Positions 48,167-61,230 of a DNA stretch of 64,000 nt are shown here, piece after piece. Numbering within the stretch: position 1 is the stretch's first letter; every line of letters begins with the position of its first letter. This DNA comes from Didymodactylos carnosus. Its lineage: Eukaryota; Rotifera; Eurotatoria; Philodinida; Philodinidae. A program made the position numbers and the translations under genes. Location: the NCBI GenBank assembly GCA_905250885.1, contig CAJNOQ010000114.1:1-64000 (forward strand). Reading direction: 5' to 3'. The notes under the pieces are model-generated. The model worked only from the letters and a program-made list of their open reading frames with translations, was not told where the DNA came from and made no database searches.

Positions 48167-51155
48167 CTTAAAATTGAATAAAAACAATATGAAAACTATT
48201 CAGAATTCTTGAAAAAAAGATGAATAGAGTAACGTGAGCCTAATTCTATTATGAGGAATTTAACGTTCGATAATTTTTGTTTTTAAATATCATTTATTGA
48301 TATAAAACAAACAAATTTAAGATAATGATATAACTTAAATTCTGTATCTATCGTTCTATGTAAAAGTATCTAAGATCTCTGTCATCATTCTTAATTTATT
48401 AGAACAAGAATGAAATATACGTTCTACAAATTTTCTTTTTCATCTATTCACAGCTGTCTTTCTCTATTCTATCATGTCTAGTAGAATATATATGAAATTT
48501 GGAACTGGATGCAGAAATAAGTCATACCTCGTGATTCTACGTGACATACTTTTTTTTTGCTATTTTCTTGTTTTCATATATATTTCGAATAAAAGAACGA
48601 TCAGATCTCGTGATTTTATTGTTTTGTGAAGAAGTGTGCTTAACAAGATAAGACATGACAGAGTTCACTACGAATCTTTATTATGGCGATATATCAACAA
48701 AATAGAGGCATCCTTTGTTTAACAACAAAAATATTTTTTCAGAATATTGTTGAATATCTTCACACTATCTCCATAATCAAGATCCGTAGGGAGCTCTGGC
48801 ATGTCTCATCTTGTTAAGCACACTTTTCTTCTCCAGCTCCGACTTCAAATTCTTCTCACTTGGTCTATTTTTTTGTGTTTGCCTTTCTTAGATCAGTCCT
48901 TATATAATCTTATACTAAGTAAGAATTGTCTAGGCAGGAGAAAAGTGAAAAGAATAAAATAGGATATAAATTTAGTATATTAAAGATGCTTGTCAGGCTA
49001 TACTTTATTATCGATATTATAAATTTAAAAATAGAAACGAGGAAAAATATCCCTATTTTAAAAGTTTTCTGTTCAAATTATTTTGTTTATGTAATTTTAA
49101 TTCATTTAATTAATGTTTGTGTTCACTAAGGAAGAATGAACTATCAAATTGAAACGTTTGAAAATAAAATAAAATTAGTACGAAGAAAAAGTATTTATTT
49201 AGAATAATAAAAAATCTCATTTAACTTCGTATTTATATTGACTTTTCAAAAATGTCCAGATTATTCGTCTGACAAACATGAAATTTTTCCCAATATGATC
49301 AACGTACCATTTAATGACAAATATATATACTTTTCCGTTAGTTGGAAAGAAAATGAAGAATTTTATTTAAACAACGTCTTCGTCTTTTTTTCCCACAAAA
49401 CATTCATAACAATCGTCCATTTAAGTCTTATCTTATTCTTTTATTTTTTTATTAAGATAAAAATTATACTTTTTCTACTTCAAATGATAGATTAGACTAA
49501 ATAACTCACCTTTTTCAAGTCTTTTCTTAGTTTATACAAATAAACTGTAACTGTAAGAATAAAAAAACTTTATCAATAAAGTCTAAAATACATCGTCTAA
49601 CCATCTGTTTTAAATTTTTTTATAGTGTTAATGTCCAGGTCATTTTACGTGCAACATCTGTTTCTCATATATAAAAATTTAAAATAGAATAAGAAAAATA
49701 AAATAATCATTTGTCATTTATCACATTATTAAACTAATTTTGTCTTTTTTTTTCCTTCTCTATTCATACTCTATAATGTATAAATTTATATTTAAAATAA
49801 ATTATTTAAATGATTTTATACAATGACCTATTGTCGATATGAGAGTTTTAAAAATTGTCGTCAAATAAAATACATAGAATAAAGCAACGTATTGTTATTA
49901 TGAAGAACATTCTAATAGTAGAATAAAATAATTTTCAAAAACAAAGAACACAATTTGCAAGAAAATAGTAAACTTAAATCAACAATTCTTTTTTGTTTTT
50001 GATTGACAATATGTTTGTGATATATTGAAATGTTGTGATTTTCTAATTTGTTGAGCTGAAAATTTTAATTTAAGATAAAATGACTCATTTCATGACTCGA
50101 TTCGAATTTTAGGCAAAAATTGAATCAATTTCTTCAAGTGTATTTATTTTTATTTGTATTTTTTATTTGTATTTTAGTTAAAATCAAGTAAAATAACATT
50201 GCATTTATTAACCCACCCATAAAATGCAGCTGAATAAATTAATATATCTTCTTATTTTGTGTTAAAAAATTGAAGAATACCACAGAAAAGAATACTTTAC
50301 GCATGACTTAAAATATGCACTCATTCAGTCTCTGTTTTATAAATAACAACTACACCGGATGTGAACACAAAGACAAAAAACAAAAAATGCCTTATAACAA
50401 AAATAAATTATATATTTTGAAATTGAATTTTCTTCAAAAACAAAAAATAAAATAAATAAATTACTCCTTCTCAAATAACATTCATAATAGAACAAAAAAA
50501 TATTGTCTATAATACTGTTTAACTGTCAGATAGTGGTAAAAAATATCAAACATACTCATTGACCTAAAAACATAAAATAAACATTCTCATGTTTCATTCT
50601 CAACTGTTTTGTTTTTCTATTTAGATACACAATGTCTCATGATAATTTTTTAAATATATAAAAAAAGAAGTTATTATAATGAAATAGAATAGAAGAGACA
50701 AACAATATACGAATATGTTCGAACAAACACAGATCTTTTCCTATATTCTCAAAACAAAAAATATTAAAATATATCTGGCAAAGTAATAACATTTTGACTA
50801 TGACATTGATTTTCATATCAAAAATAGAGAGACAGACATTAATTTTTTTGTATAATATAATAAGCAAAGGAAAGACAGAAACTGAAATTTCATTTATATA
50901 GTGGCATACTCATGACTCTCTGTATTAAATCTAATCTCACTAACTATAAGATCAAGTTAAATACATGGATAAACGTTCAAAAACTTACCCATTAGAGAAT
51001 AAATATACTATTAGCCCTTTAGAGAATAGTAGCAGGATTTAAACAAACTCTAGATAGATCAGACATGCAAAGAAAAGAAGTTGTATAATTAGCTTATAGA
51101 TTCATAGATTGATAAGTAAATGGGAAAGAGAGAATTATTTGCACAAAAGAAGATA
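48167..51155. other. gene-poor animal DNA, 3 kb
   Basis: Very AT-rich. The small palindrome at 48632-48825 is the only structure I can support. The stretch next to 48,167 should contain the promoter of the Rubicon-homology gene. Confidence 0.5.
48632..48825. repeat. 194-bp palindromic element
   Basis: It starts AAGTGTGCTTAACAAGAT and ends with its mirror. The arms are about 70 bases, with AGACATG, GATATATCAACAA and other blocks partly mirrored. MITE-like. Confidence 0.7.
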
Positions 51156-52415
51156 TTACAAACGATAATTGTTATAAGAGGATGGTGCATATTTGACTGT
51201 TCGATAATTGAGCTTTGTTGGAATTAACATACTTGATCCATTGTTCACTGCCGATGGAACTTTTGATAATGGTAATGTTGATGTGGTTCCCAGTGGATAG
51301 ATTGAAGGAGATTGTTTGATGAAACTAGATGTATATCGTGGATTAGATGTGTTCTTCGGCGTAACTGATAAAAACGGCGGTTGATGATGCTGGTGATGGT
51401 GGTGATGATGATGATGATGGTGAACTTGATTATGACGATCTTCGTTTTCTACACTAGAACCAATTTTTCCAGCTTCAGTAGTTAAATAAAAATCATTCTC
51501 ATTTCTACCATAACCATTTGATTGTGTAGAACGTAGAGGTAACGTATTTGTTGATCGCATAATGGCAGATACCGGACGTGATACAGATGTTTTCGGGGCT
51601 AAAACATTTTGTTTCGTTGATGTGATCGGAGCATTTATTGACATAGATGATTTTGTTTGAATTGGAATCATTGTTGCTTGTCGTACTAAACGTGATGGTG
51701 GTAGTGGACTTGATAAATATAGATCAGGAATTCGACCCATTGGTGTCTCAATAAACCGCACAGTTGTATAACCATACAACTCTTTTTCGTATGCAATTAA
51801 TTGTTTAATAAAACCAAACTTAAAACAAACAAAACATGCACCAGATCAATATATTTAATAAGTTTATTTAATCTTACATTAGGTCCAATAATGGGTCGTC
51901 GTGCACGTAAAAAATAAAATGCATCCTTTAAAGACATTTGTTTGTATCTCATCAAATATGCTTTAAAAAAAAAGTAAAATAAAAAGACTTATAATATATA
52001 CGTGAAAAGTTTTAGCATTTACTAACCTAAAATAATTGATGCTGATCGAGATTTTCCAACATAACAATGAATCAGAGTTTTCTTTCCTTTTAAAATATTT
52101 TTATGTATTTGCTCTGTTAATCGATCAAAGTACTGATGTATTGAAACTGTTGGAAAATCTAAGATAGATACTTTTTCATATTCTACTGATGGACCCAAAT
52201 TTTGAACAGGACATTCTTGAGATATATTTATCTAAATAATAATTTTTTAAAAATAATAAGTGACTACAATAGATGCTACAGAAAAGGAGATCTTTACAAA
52301 TTTATACTACAAGAGATGTACTTACAACATAACTAATTCCTTTCGCTAAAACAGCTTGACGTGATTGAAGACCTGAGATATATAAATTATCGATCACTTC
52401 TGTTATTCCTAACAT
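51156..52415 (-). CDS. dual-specificity phosphatase A, 4 exons, poly-His tail
   Basis: Exons: 52415-52326, 52231-52027, 51960-51878 and 51818-51156. Introns are 94, 66 and 59 bases; the total is 347 codons including the stop. The N-terminal 140 residues are an atypical DUSP domain: ITEVIDNLYISG, the general-acid Asp in ILDFPT, and active site HCYVGKSRS with catalytic Cys and Arg, then LAYLMRY and RARRPIIGPN. It would remove phosphate from Tyr/Ser/Thr or another substrate. The long tail (about 200 residues) is low-complexity, rich in Ser, Thr and Pro, with a run of ten His near 51,390-51,425 from a CAT/GAT microsatellite. A few in-frame codons upstream of the ATG follow an AG, so an extra 5' exon is possible. 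A paralogue lies 1.3 kb upstream on the same strand. Confidence 0.87.
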
Positions 52416-53723
52416 GTTTGATAATATTGAAATTATTTGAGTTGGATTGTATATGAACTAATAATTAATCATCATGTTGAAAAAGAGAGAGAAAAAATAT
52501 GGTGAAGAAATGGGATAATAGAGGAAATATCGATAGGTAGAGAGTGCGAGAAAGAAAGAGGAATAAAATGAGAGAAAGAGAGAATATTTTTTGAAATAAA
52601 AATATACTCTGAAATGAAAATAAAAAACAGTCATAAAATAAGTTATATCAAAGAACAGACTATTTGATAGAAGAATAATGGACGCCATCTCATTTTTCAT
52701 AGAAAATCTTGTGTGCTCATACCAGTATTTCAGCAACACAGAAAAAATTACAGTAAAATTGTTAGATATTTGGCAAGCAATATAAAAATTGAATTGATCT
52801 AACAATTTTATATTTATCAAAGAAATAAAGAAAGGTCTTACATTGCAAAAAAATAGTTTAGAAGTATTGAAAATGATATATTTATTTTTTTTAGAAGACA
52901 AACGAGCTGTAAAACAAACAATATTCTTATCTATTAAAAATAAAAATGCAACGAATAAAAACATCACCGTAAAGTCACAAATACATAACACAATTATTAA
53001 AAAGTCAAAATAAAAATATAAAAAGCATCATTTTATTTAATTTTTTTTTTTTTTTGTAACAAACAGACACGAGCACTATCGTCATAGTCATTTGTTATAA
53101 AGTCTTGCTTAGGTGTTCTTGAAACGTGAAAAGAAAAAAAAGTCACCAATTTAAATGTTGCGTTCTGGTCAATTACTTTCTTGAATACGGAAGAACACAT
53201 TGCATAGTGGAAAAAATAAAAACGAAAACAGTTGTACTCATCTGACAAAATCATTTTAAAGTTTGTTCGTGTACGATTTCAATGACAAAATATAAAAGCA
53301 AAACAGAATATCACGTCATTCTCTAGAGAGAAACAACAAAAAAAAAAAAGAAAAAAAATCATTCTTTTTTTTAAAAAAATAAAAGTTGTTACATGATGAA
53401 ATAAAAAATAAAAATAAAAAACTATAGACTTCAGTTTTACATTCTTCAAGAAACAAAATATTATGATACTATTATTACTAGGACTAAACGGAGAGATTCT
53501 AAGAAATACATTTAACATTCGAAATAATACATGTAAAAAAATAGAAGGAAAAAGAAAAACAAGTCATTGAGAATGTTGTTGACTATGTTGTTCGAAAATG
53601 CTTATACATGATAAAAACATATTTGGTAGTATTTCTAAAAAAAAAATATCTTAGGTACATATCAGCCTAACATCATACATTCCTTTATCAAAAGAAAAGT
53701 GTTAACACTGAAATTATGTCCAA
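52416..53723. other. DNA between the two phosphatase genes
   Basis: 1.3 kb of AT-rich DNA without a credible gene, despite chance frames on the minus strand. It should hold the 3' end of gene B and the promoter of gene A. A T14 run lies near 53,040. Confidence 0.5.
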
Positions 53724-55702
53724 TTATGGATTTAACGGCTTGATAAAACTGGCGCGATAGGTTGTTTCATAGTGAGGTTTTGCGTCAGGGTTTGTTGCTG
53801 TTGATAAGGAAAAATTATTGTTTAGTTGACGATTTGTCCCGATTGTTTTCATATTTGACGAGGTTGCGAAAGGACGATTAGTAACATAATACTGCAATGG
53901 TAATGTAGATTGTGATGAAGACGCTGGCAAGGAAGGTGGTGGATTTGAACGTGTACCAACACCGTATCGTGTTGCTGTTGGTGTCAAAAAAGCAGATGGT
54001 TTTGTCGCAAATACTGGATATGCATTGTCATTTGCACGGCTATTGACGAGTGATGATACTGTTGATGGAGCTGGTAACATCTGACGGTTACCCGCTAATG
54101 ATCGTGATCTCAATGTACCAGTGCTCAGTGTCATTTCTCGTCCGCTTGCTCGTGGTAGTGTTTGTGTAAATGGTATATCTACATTAGCGTTGACGTTTGG
54201 TTGCAGAGGAAAAAATGGTGTTGTCGTTACTGATTGTTGACCTTTTAATTCTTTTATTTCATTTAACGTTACATCAGGTATATGACCGAAACTTGTTTGA
54301 ACAACTAAAGTGAACAAATAAACAAGTTTAATTCTTGCTTGTTCAGAATAGCACCTCCATTCGTAACGAATTGACACGTTTTGCATCTTCCGTTATCTTT
54401 TGTTTGGATGCTGTAATGGCTAGATCGATTTCAAGTTTCGAAAGGAGCGTTAACTTTACTTCAAATATCGTGACCCTCGAAAAAATCAATTACCGGAAAA
54501 CCAAAATAAATAACGTCTTTCATCGGGAAAAGTTATACAGAAAACTTTTACTTATAAACATCACTCAATGTAACTTTTTTGAGTAGACTATGAATATTAG
54601 TCCGTAACATTTTAGACACAGCTGGAAAAACTGCTACTCAAGAAAAAATAATGAGCTCATTAGATAGATCGTAAAAAATAGTTGTTAGTACATATATTAC
54701 TTATTTAAAAACGGTATTTTCTTTGCAGCAAAATTTCCCGTTCGTTATTGGTAATAGACCAATGTCACAAAATACCGCTGTTTTAGATGAGTTGTACTAC
54801 AGAGGTGGAATGTAAAAAAGTAAATTATATAAGAAAATAAACTTCATATATTATACATTAGAATATACGCTTTCGACAAAAATTTTAAAAAAAGGACGAA
54901 GACCTTGTTAACTACTTTTCCAACCGTTAAATGAGACTTTGGGTGGCTTAAAAACACATTTCTATACAATTCAGAATATCTTATACAAAATGATGTTATT
55001 GGAGTTAGTTATACACTCCAAGTTTACTGAATCAGGCAAATTCCATGTAATTAAGCTGAAATGCTAGAATACAAAATAAGAAACGTTATACTGACGTTTA
55101 ACACTGTTTTCATGCTTCAATTGATATTCATATTGAATCAATTGAGACCAAAATCCAAGATTTGGAAAGCAAATGGGTCGTCGTTCTTTAATTAATAAAT
55201 AGGCTTCTCGCAATGTCATGTGTTGATATCTCATTAAATATGCGCATACGATAGTTGCACTTCTAGAAATACCAGCCATACAATGAATTAATACTTTATT
55301 TTGTTTATTAGAGGATAAATGTTGATGAATTTTATCGGTTAAAACATTAAAATAATTGCCTAAAATTGAAAACGACACATTTTTCATAAAAAATAAAAAC
55401 AAGTTATTTATTAAACCTACTTATCGGCGCTGTCGGATAGTCAAGAATGTCATATTTTTCTAATTTAACATGTTTTGGGTAGATAATAGAAGACGACTCA
55501 ACAGCAACGTTAATTATGTATGTGATACTTAATCGGCTAATTTGATCTGGAGTTGCAGCCATTTGACCTATAGATAAGAAGAAAAAAATATATTCGCCGA
55601 AAGGGCATTTAATCTAGACTTACCAGATATATAAATTTGAGGTGTAATTTCACTAATACTCATTAATAAAGACATTCTGTTAAAATTACCCATGCCTGTC
55701 AT
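53724..55702 (-). CDS. dual-specificity phosphatase B, 4 exons
   Basis: Exons: 55702-55624, 55567-55421, 55359-55105 and 54304-53724. Introns are 56, 61 and 800 bases; the total is 354 codons including the stop. The DUSP domain has IYISGQMAATPDQI, YIINVAVE, the general-acid Asp in ILDYPT, and active site HCMAGISRS, followed by AYLMRYQHMTLREAY and KERRPICFPN. The catalytic Cys and Arg are both present. This is closest in wording to the DUSP14/18/21 group. The tail of about 190 residues is disordered and Ser/Pro/Asn-rich. The phrase GHIPD matches GRIPD at the same place in paralogue A, showing common origin. The donor of the last intron (at 55104) is a choice made to keep phase and is the least certain join. 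The start could lie further upstream (HKKLKAM is open). Confidence 0.85.
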
Positions 55703-56435
55703 TGCTTTTAATTTCTTATGACCGTATGCTTGAAAATATTAAATATAATAAAAGGTGTAAGAGAAAAATATAAAAATTGAATCGTCGAACAAAAAAGATC
55801 AACAAACAAATGTATCGTAAACGGGAAGGGAAAAGGATAACACCAGATGAAAGATAAGAATTAAAACCTAAAAAGAAGTAATTAATCTCAATATATCAAA
55901 AATACATAAAGAAATCCATCTTGAGCTTCATGTACATCAAAAATATTTTCTCTCATCCTGGATAAAAATATGCTGTTACTATCTCTTTCCACAACAAATT
56001 TTAACACTATGATGAAATTTGACAGCTAAAGCCGAATTTTCAACCTAAAAATATCTCAATAAGTTCCAAAAATAACAAGTGTTATTTTGAATTAGTTCCT
56101 TTTGCAGTCATTCTAGAAGTCACAGGTTGGAATTTTAGTGAATGATCTTCTCAAGATCTGCTGTGTTTCTAAGACATGTAGAATCATGTGATCATCTTAG
56201 TTACAGGTAAATAATTAAGTTATTATTATATTATCATCAACTATTAACAGTGAAATTATTCCAGATAATTTATCGAATTTAAGTCTACAATTTATTTCAG
56301 TGACATTAATCTGCTTATGCATTTCAGGAGGAAAGATATTTTTGTAAGATACGAATGTCTCCTTTTGCTGCCATAATCAGCAATAGGTCACGAGGAGGAG
56401 CGAGGCTCAAATAAATCACTATGTACTACACCATG
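55703..56435. other. upstream DNA of phosphatase B
   Basis: AT-rich; nothing recognised except the expected promoter position. Confidence 0.45.
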
Positions 56436-57944
56436 AGCTCGTTTCACAAAAAAACTGCATGGCTTAAGTCAAAATCTAAGTCAAAGATAAGTCGAACCTA
56501 AATGAAACTTAATCTTTTGACTTATGTGTGTTTCACAAAAAAACTGCATGGCTTAAGTCAAAATATAAATGAAACTTAATCTTTTGGCTTAAGTGTGTTT
56601 CACAAGGATAACTTAAGTCAGACTTAGCAGTACAACAAAAAATTTGACTTCAGTTAATCAAATGGATTAGAAGTGCATAGATGTGCTGTATTTAGCTAGT
56701 AAGTTTTAAGAAAAACGCTGCCCTTATAATGAATTGTAAAATAATGCATGCTGGACCTCTTTATTTTGTGGTTTTCGGGCTACTATTGAAACACTTAAGA
56801 GAATTAAAGAGAATTTTCGCAGAATATCAAGTCATATTTGGTCACAAGAAGATGATCCGTACTAGCTCTGGCTTTTCTTACATGTAGCTCTCAATTTTGG
56901 CACAGATAAACACTGCAACAACTCAGGGGGTCGTATTGACGAAAAAACTTAAGTCAAAGTCTAGACTTAAGTCACACTTGAGTGTATAAAATTAGCACGT
57001 AAGTGCACATAACGAAGACTTAAGTTTTTTTGTGATACGGCCCCCAGGCTTTCGTTTTTTAACTGAACTAGAATAGCAAGATTTCGATGTATCACTAAAA
57101 TACGAGTGAAAGTACAATTTATTCTGAAAGAATGAGTGCTAATCATCTCAAGCCTTCAAAATGCAGCTGAACAATTGAGCTTGATTTAATCACAAGGATG
57201 TTTCAATAGCATAACATAAGGCGTTGCTGACAGTATCCGCAACTGCTATGAATGATGATTTCGCTTCGTGGTGTACCTTCTGAAAAATTTCTCGTGAATT
57301 TTATGCTATTTCTGCCATAAAAAGTCTACAAAAAATTTGTCAGCATAAAAGCTGCAATCTCTTTAAAGTAAAACTTTACAGCGAAAAACGAACAAACTGT
57401 TATGTTTTATTACTTCACTTTCGTTTTCAAAATAAAAGGGACTAAATCAAATGTTATCCACAAGTTAGACTTTACTTTTAGTTTTTGATTCTTTTTTGAT
57501 AAAAGAACGATTAGATGCAGTTGCATAAAATTCAAAGCGATTAATAATTGAATGATATGATATAGAAAGTGTGGGGGCATTACTTCTTCGTGTCACACGA
57601 ACAACTTGTAGCTCAATTAATTTTAAAAATCAGTTATTGTTCGTTTGGGAAATCTATATCGTGACATAAGCATTTTCATCTGACATTATTCCAAAAGAAT
57701 TTTGTCGACCTTGAAATATTCTTTCTCTCTTTAATGCTCATGCCTCATAGGCGTAATTACTGCCATTTTATTGACTTTATTATTGTAAAATCTATTTACT
57801 TTTAGTTATCTAACATGAATTTTTATACTTAACTCACCCATTTCGATGACTTAATCAAGACCAGTTAAGCAAGAAATTAAGTTTGGCTTAAGTCAACTTT
57901 ATACTTAATATAAGTCAGATTTAAGTTTTTTGGTGCAACGAGCT
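56436..57944. mobile_element. TIR element, about 1.5 kb, with CTTAAGTC repeats
   Basis: The ends are inverted: AGCTCGTTTCACAAAAAAAC at the left, and AGCTCGTTGCACCAAAAAAC when the right end is mirrored. Both ends are followed by arrays of CTTAAGTC/GACTTAAG words. A second, smaller element (56936-57045) sits inside. No transposase frame remains. The end pattern (..CGTNTCACAAAAA) resembles MITEs of animal DNA transposons; the superfamily is not settled. Confidence 0.65.
56936..57045. mobile_element. 110-bp MITE nested in the larger element
   Basis: It starts GGGGGTCGTATTGACGAAAA and ends with a mirrored GGGGGCCGTATCACAAAAAA. Inverted arms of about 30 bases include AACTTAAGTC. Its ends are related to those of the enclosing element, so they probably use the same transposase. 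Confidence 0.65.
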
Positions 57945-58335
57945 TCGTACTTTCGGATTTTTTCAAACTCCGCTATAATTCACCTTTATTTAATTGATCC
58001 ATTTTCTTCTTTGAAAGGGGACTGTTAAGGATACGAAAACAGATGTCGTAATAGAACGGTATCATGGTCGTTTATTCAAAAAAAGAAAAGTTCACGTATT
58101 TTTACTCAATACTATATATTCTGTGTTGTTGTTTTTTCTAATACATGCATGATTGCGAAGACGAACGTCACTATCGTGTCTTGACTTATGCTTTGTGTTT
58201 TATGAAAACATCCAAAAATAATCCTCTAACATCTTGAAAATATTTTGACTAGGTACCTCATGGACAATGGAAAAAGCCACGCCTTTTGTAAAGCGCATAA
58301 TAAACTCAAATTCTAATCAGATGTCATTTTATATA

Positions 58336-59277
58336 ACGGGTGTACCAAAAAGAATGACGTAATTTATATTTTCAGCTTTTCTCCTCTCCCTTTGTACTTG
58401 CAGCGCTGGTCTTTTTACCAAAAGATTCCTCATTAATTCCTCTACAAAGTGGTATATAGAAGATAATCCTAAGGTTTGAGATACTGTCTTAATTGAACAA
58501 ACATCGAAATATCCTAAAAACTTTAAAAATATAACTCAAAAAAGTGTATTTCGTCAGTATGCAGTTGAGCGCATGCATTGTGTGAGAAACAAGTAGGCAA
58601 AAATGTAGTCCTTAAAATTCTCTATCGATTAGCTCTAATGCGGATTTTCTATCGTTATTTCTGTGTTTTCAGTAATGTTTTTTTGCAAAAGCCCTATGGT
58701 CACTTTTTCAGCTTTCTCAACGTGTATTTTAGAGCTATTTGTAAAATGACCAATGCTCAGCTGAAAATGAAGGAATCAAGCTCATTCTTGCATAATTCTG
58801 AAGACAAATGTTTGGTCTACTTGACTCATGTGCTAAACGGTGACAACACGCTTGATGTAACTTTTCTGAATAATCGAGATGCTGAAACTAGTGTACTTCG
58901 TTCAGTGATGGCTGCCTATTATTAACTAGCCAGTTTTACCACATCAGACCGAGGGGGTTGAAATTAGTCTAACGCCATCTGATAGAGAACATCAAAATGT
59001 GCTAAGAAATTACCTGCGATCTTCTTCCTATCACTTTCAAAATAGAATTCAAACTTCAACATTGTCTTGTAAAAAAATTTACATTTTCTAAATTGTTAGG
59101 ATATTTTGATGTTTGTTCAATTAAGACAGTGTCTCAAACCTTAGGATTATCTTCTATATACCACTTTGTAGAGAAATGAATGGAGAATCTTTAATAAAAA
59201 GATCAGCGCTGTAAGTACAAAGGGAGAGGAGAAAAGCTGAAAATATAAATTATGTCATTCTTTTTGGTACACCCGTT
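58336..59277. mobile_element. long-TIR DNA transposon relic, 942 bp, TATA target duplication
   Basis: Terminal inverted repeats of about 200 bases start ACGGGTGTACCAAAAAGAAT on both ends. TATA flanks it on each side (58332-58335 and 59278-59281), consistent with a TA-type target duplication as in Tc1/mariner or related elements. The arms are highly alike. The centre has a 115-codon frame (58578-58925) that I do not recognise and do not call a gene. Non-autonomous. Confidence 0.8.
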
Positions 59278-60994
59278 ATAATGAAATGAAAGCGGCTTTT
59301 ATTTTAGACTTGTATGAATGAGAAAAGTTTTGTTCAATGTTTTTGCAGAATTAGATTCTTCATCAAAAAAACAACAGTTCATTTTAGATGATAAACCAAA
59401 CTAATAGAGTTAAGACTGGAATTTTGTAAACGTTCAAGATCTCGTTGATGTTCAAATTCGAATAGCATTAAAAACGATCAAAATCGTATCGGTATTTTGA
59501 ACTTGACTGGATTTATTAAACGTTGAATCGACAGAAAAATAATTTAAGGGTTTCCCAGATGTACTATTACAATATTTCAAACGTCATTGAGCATACAAGG
59601 ATCTCCCACAACTAATTCGTTATTAATAAGTCGAATGCAAAAATGTTTTACTTTATAAATAATTTAGCCTTTCTCTGTCTTTTGTAATTAATTTATTTCC
59701 AAAACAACACTTTGAGAGAAAATAGCGATAAAACTGACTCATCTCAGGTTAAGAATATAGGCTGTATGACAAAATAAGAAAAATGGCAACTGCTGCCAAA
59801 AAATCTTACAACGTTAAGAAAAAACAAATTTAATCTGCGATGGAAGTTTTAATTCGTATGTTGAACTGATATCAACAAAACAAACAATTACTTTGACAAG
59901 TTATTAAAGTAAAAATAGACAATACATCTAATATTTACGAACAAAAAAGAGAAATAACGATATTAAATTTGAGCAAAACTAAATTGACTATAGAAATGAA
60001 GAAGACGAATGAGACTAGCTGTAAATTCTACACTAGTCAGAAAATTGATTAGGCATATTGTTATTCATTCATAAAGAAATAGTATAGAACGTCTAAGATA
60101 ATGTCTAATAAAATGATGTTTAAAAAGATTTTCCAAAGAGGAAAGATTTCCTGAGTTTGTTGAATTGTACAAAGACTTCAGAAACTCTCCTTCGTTTCCG
60201 TTAAAAACTCTGACGTATTAATAAAAATATCTACTTTTCTACTATTTAGTTATCTTTTTACATGAGAGTGTCATCCAAAACTTCTATGTGCATCGAGTTT
60301 ATATTGTGAAATCTTATACGATATAATCTTGAGTGAAAATAGACGAAATAGAAGAGAAAAGAAATTTTGGATTGTGCATTCAGGACAGAGATCTCAGATC
60401 ATCTGATTTTGGCAGAAAAATTCTAATTTTTGGACTTTTTTCTGCTCTCTTTTTTAGTAAGGTGTTTTGGTTTTCTGACTTGAAACTTTTATTTTCTGAT
60501 TTTCAGGTTTTAGATCTGATATTCCTGATTCAGGATGAAAATGAATTCTTTTTCCCAGCATCATTTTTCTCTCTAATGATTGATTCCTCATAATTTGGTC
60601 ATTCTTCGGTTTTGAACGGAAAAAAGTGTCACTTCTTTTTAATAACTCTATTTATAGAATTTTTTGTTGAAAGATTTTGAAAAAATCACTGTTTATCTAT
60701 TTTTTCTTTGCTTGTTCGTTCACTTACATTGCAAATAAAATATGTAGATACACTCACAGACATTTTAATTAGTAACAAGTGAATATATTCCAGAAGCGGA
60801 ATAAATATATCGAAATAGTCGTTGAAGAAAATTTACTAAATTGTTTATAAAATTTTCGATCGAAAAAGAAAAGGCATAGTTATCATAAGAAAATTTACAA
60901 ATGTCATAAAAATCGACTAGCGTAAATTTCGAAAAAATTAAAGATCACAGCAACGGACTAGTTTTGATTAAAAAAAAACAAAAAAACAAAAAAT
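59278..60994. other. animal intergenic DNA
   Basis: AT-rich, with chance frames only. It would be downstream of the F-box gene. Nothing recognised. Confidence 0.45.
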
Positions 60995-61198
60995 TTAATT
61001 TTTCTGTTTTCGATTTTGTATTGGTATGCCACACAATGTTCTCTTTTTTTTATAAAAATATTCTTCTTCAATCAAAAATTCATCATCATTTTGATCAATA
61101 TCAAAACAATAGCGATAAATTGAACTATTATTATTATTATAACATTTAACGTTTGATTTTCTAACTTGTTCAATTAACTGTTCTAAACTAAATTTTAA

Positions 61199-61230
<32 letters not shown>

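Noticed and set aside
52458-53518. Phe/Tyr-rich minus-strand frames between the phosphatase genes
   Set aside because: Composition follows from A/T-rich DNA (TTT, TAT codons); no motif, and they lie between well-supported genes.
58578-58925. 115-codon frame in the 942-base element
   Set aside because: I considered a transposase remnant, but no DDE-type or DNA-binding motif is visible.
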